In this document: positions 5,846 to 7,527 of the stretch, piece after piece | How positions within the stretch are numbered: the first letter of the stretch is position 1 | How the letters are laid out: every line of letters begins with the position of its first letter | Source: Lachnospiraceae bacterium | Lineage (GTDB): Bacteria > Bacillota > Clostridia > Lachnospirales > Lachnospiraceae | DNA: 7,527 nucleotides | Assembly (NCBI GenBank): GCA_900755865.1 | Contig: CAAEHZ010000215.1 | Coordinates: forward strand, 1 to 7,527 | Direction of reading: 5' to 3' | Translations under genes and position numbers: made by a program | Notes under the pieces: generated by a model | The model's database searches: none | Told to the model about the DNA's origin: nothing | Seen by the model: the letters and a program-made list of their open reading frames with translations, nothing else

Positions 5846-7527
5846 ATGAAACAGCCAAACAGGAAAACCTCTGAAATTCTGGAAGCTACCGGCGCCTCCG
5901 TGCGTCCCGGACAGCTTTTTCAGGAAAAACAGTTTTACATTGCCGATTTCGGCGCTTCCCCCGATGCTTCTCCCCTGCAGAATACGGAAGCCTTTCAGAC
6001 CGCCATAAAGGAAGCAGCTCTTTCAGGAGGCGGAACCGTTGTTGTCCCCGCCGGACATTATCTGGTCTATACCATCCTTCTTAAGAGTAACGTCAATCTC
6101 TATCTGGAGGAGGGGGCTGTTGTGGCTGCTGCCAGAACAGACATTGTCCACTCCTACGAAAAGCAGACCGGAGAAGGCGGCAACTACGCGGAACCGGAAG
6201 TCAATCCCTATCTTGGTCTGCAGGACCACGGACACTCCTACTTTGCCAACAGCCTCCTGTACGGCGCGGATTTGGAAAATATCATGATTTACGGCAAGGG
6301 ACTTTTTACCGGCGGACGCTTTTCTGAGGATTCCTCCCTTCTGGAATATGTTTTACAGGGAGGCGACCCGGAAGAACCCGCGGACAGACTATCCCCCGGT
6401 CATAAAGGCGAGTGGTTCGGCAATAAGGGTCTGGCGCTGGTGCGCTGTAAAAATATTGTATTAAAGGACTTTTCTTTCACCATCGGCGGACATTTTGCCA
6501 TTATTACAGAAGGTTGCGAAAATCTCTATGTGGACAATGTGCTGGTGGATACCACAAGGGATGCCTTTGACATTGACTGCTGTAAAAATGTCACCGTCCT
6601 GAATACCACATGCAATTCCCTGACAGATGACGGACTGTGCCTGAAGGCTTCCTTCGGTGCAGGGCTTTTCATGCCTCTGGAAAATGTACTGATTGAGGAC
6701 TGTAAAGTATGCGGCTATGATGCGGGAAGCGTCTATGCCGGAGAATATACAAGGGACAAGCTGATTGCCCTGGACCGCTGCGGCCCTACCGGAAGAGTCA
6801 AGTTCGGCACAGAAGCCACCTGCGGATACCATCAGGTGACAATCCGCCGGGTCGCTTTCGAGCGTTCCAGAGGCTTCTGCATGGAGGCAACGGACTGCTC
6901 CTCCCTGACGGATGTGATTTTTGAGGACTGCACACTGGACAATGTTTCCAGCTCCCCGATTTTCATCCGGGCAGGCGAAAGAGCCCGATTCCCCGTCACC
7001 GGTGTAACAAAGGATTCCGCCTTTCCCTCCCGCGGGGATATGCGGCTGGATAACCCGAACTGGGTGCTTCCCAATACCTCCCGTTACCTCTGCTATCCGG
7101 CAAGGCGGTACTCTCCTCACTATAACCGCACCAAAACTGTCACCGTGGACGGCTGTTCCTTCTTTGAAATAGTGGACGCCGAAAAGCCTGTTCTCTGCAA
7201 CCCGGTGAACTATACGGAAAAAAACGGACATTTTTATGCAAAAGTATGGGATGAGGCAGAACACGCCTATGTCACAGATTTTTCCAGAGAGCTGCCGGAG
7301 AAGAATTTGCCCCTGTACGCCAATGCCATCGGCTGTGAGGAAATGGCAACCGTGGCAAATGTCTGCATCCGCAATGTGAAAATTACCAATGCAGACCCCA
7401 GATATCCCATCCTGCTTATGGGACTGACGGACTCCCATTTAAAAAATATCACTCTGGAAAACATTCAGGTGGAATACCGGGGCGGGCTTACCATGGAACA
7501 CGCCGTGGAACAGCGCCAGCTGAATAC
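5846..7527 (+). CDS. GH28-superfamily right-handed parallel beta-helix protein (3' end cut by window edge)
   Basis: I translated 560 codons, open to the right edge. Residues 31-92 are the typical polygalacturonase/pectate-lyase-like entry: YIADFGASPD, NTEAFQTAI, GGGTVVVPAGHYL, LYLEEGAVV. Repeating beta-helix rungs with the N-[VI]-x-[VI] pattern follow. The GH28 active-site region is partly kept: D239 in RDAFDIDCC and D261-D262 in TDDGLCLK. The GHG His position reads GRVKFGTE (316-323), and the Arg-x-Lys position reads RGFCME (342-347). From memory, IDCC, DDG-CLK, GRIKFGTE and, later, NADPRY (515-520) and YRGG (544-547) mark a GH28-like subgroup found in gut and soil bacteria whose reaction I cannot name. 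There is no signal peptide or membrane segment, so it probably acts in the cytoplasm on imported oligosaccharides. By the family pattern perhaps 100 or more C-terminal residues are missing. It is transcribed divergently from the atp operon; no functional link is evident. Confidence 0.85.
   Translation, partial: MKQPNRKTSEILEATGASVRPGQLFQEKQFYIADFGASPDASPLQNTEAFQTAIKEAALSGGGTVVVPAGHYLVYTILLKSNVNLYLEEGAVVAAARTDIVHSYEKQTGEGGNYAEPEVNPYLGLQDHGHSYFANSLLYGADLENIMIYGKGLFTGGRFSEDSSLLEYVLQGGDPEEPADRLSPGHKGEWFGNKGLALVRCKNIVLKDFSFTIGGHFAIITEGCENLYVDNVLVDTTRDAFDIDCCKNVTVLNTTCNSLTDDGLCLKASFGAGLFMPLENVLIEDCKVCGYDAGSVYAGEYTRDKLIALDRCGPTGRVKFGTEATCGYHQVTIRRVAFERSRGFCMEATDCSSLTDVIFEDCTLDNVSSSPIFIRAGERARFPVTGVTKDSAFPSRGDMRLDNPNWVLPNTSRYLCYPARRYSPHYNRTKTVTVDGCSFFEIVDAEKPVLCNPVNYTEKNGHFYAKVWDEAEHAYVTDFSRELPEKNLPLYANAIGCEEMATVANVCIRNVKITNADPRYPILLMGLTDSHLKNITLENIQVEYRGGLTMEHAVEQRQLN

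Noticed and set aside
6461..7438. Long open frame (325 codons) on the minus strand
   Set aside because: It is antisense to the beta-helix gene, whose plus-strand translation shows clear family motifs through this whole span. The antisense product shows no recognisable domain.

Overview
The window looks like chromosomal DNA of an anaerobic, low-to-mid GC Firmicute, most likely a Clostridia/Lachnospiraceae-type gut bacterium. I base this on the style of the ATP synthase subunits, the strong AGGAGG-type ribosome binding sites, and a neighbouring polysaccharide-type beta-helix enzyme. The genus cannot be fixed from the sequence alone.

Positions 1 to about 5600 (minus strand) hold an F-type ATP synthase operon. 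In transcription order it runs atpB (a), atpE (c), atpF (b), a single open frame carrying both delta and alpha, atpG (gamma), and atpD (beta). The window edge cuts atpD about 75-80 codons before its expected end. Epsilon (atpC) would be expected beyond the left edge, and no atpI lies upstream of atpB. Genes are tightly packed: a 1-base overlap between atpF and the delta-alpha gene, 15 bases before atpG, and zero bases between atpG and atpD. Together they encode the membrane rotor/stator (a, b, c) and the catalytic head (alpha, beta, gamma, delta) of the rotary H+-coupled ATP synthase/ATPase.

The outstanding feature is the delta-alpha gene at 2097-4121. One uninterrupted 674-codon frame encodes a full delta (OSCP-like) domain of about 167 residues, followed with almost no linker by a complete alpha subunit. 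F1 normally has three alpha and one delta, so a literal 1:1 fusion raises a real stoichiometry question.

Positions 5598-5845 form a short divergent control region. It carries a convincing sigma-A-type promoter for the atp operon (minus strand, TTGGAA-17-TATAAT), a probable extended -10 promoter for the rightward gene, and T6 tracts spaced 13 bases apart between them.

Positions 5846 to the right edge (plus strand) hold an incomplete gene for a leaderless, probably cytoplasmic right-handed parallel beta-helix protein of the glycoside hydrolase 28/polygalacturonase superfamily. It keeps the aspartates of the GH28 active site but not the canonical His and Arg-x-Lys, so its substrate and chemistry may differ from true polygalacturonases. 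Nothing suggests a functional link with the ATP synthase. No RNA genes, CRISPR arrays or mobile elements were seen.
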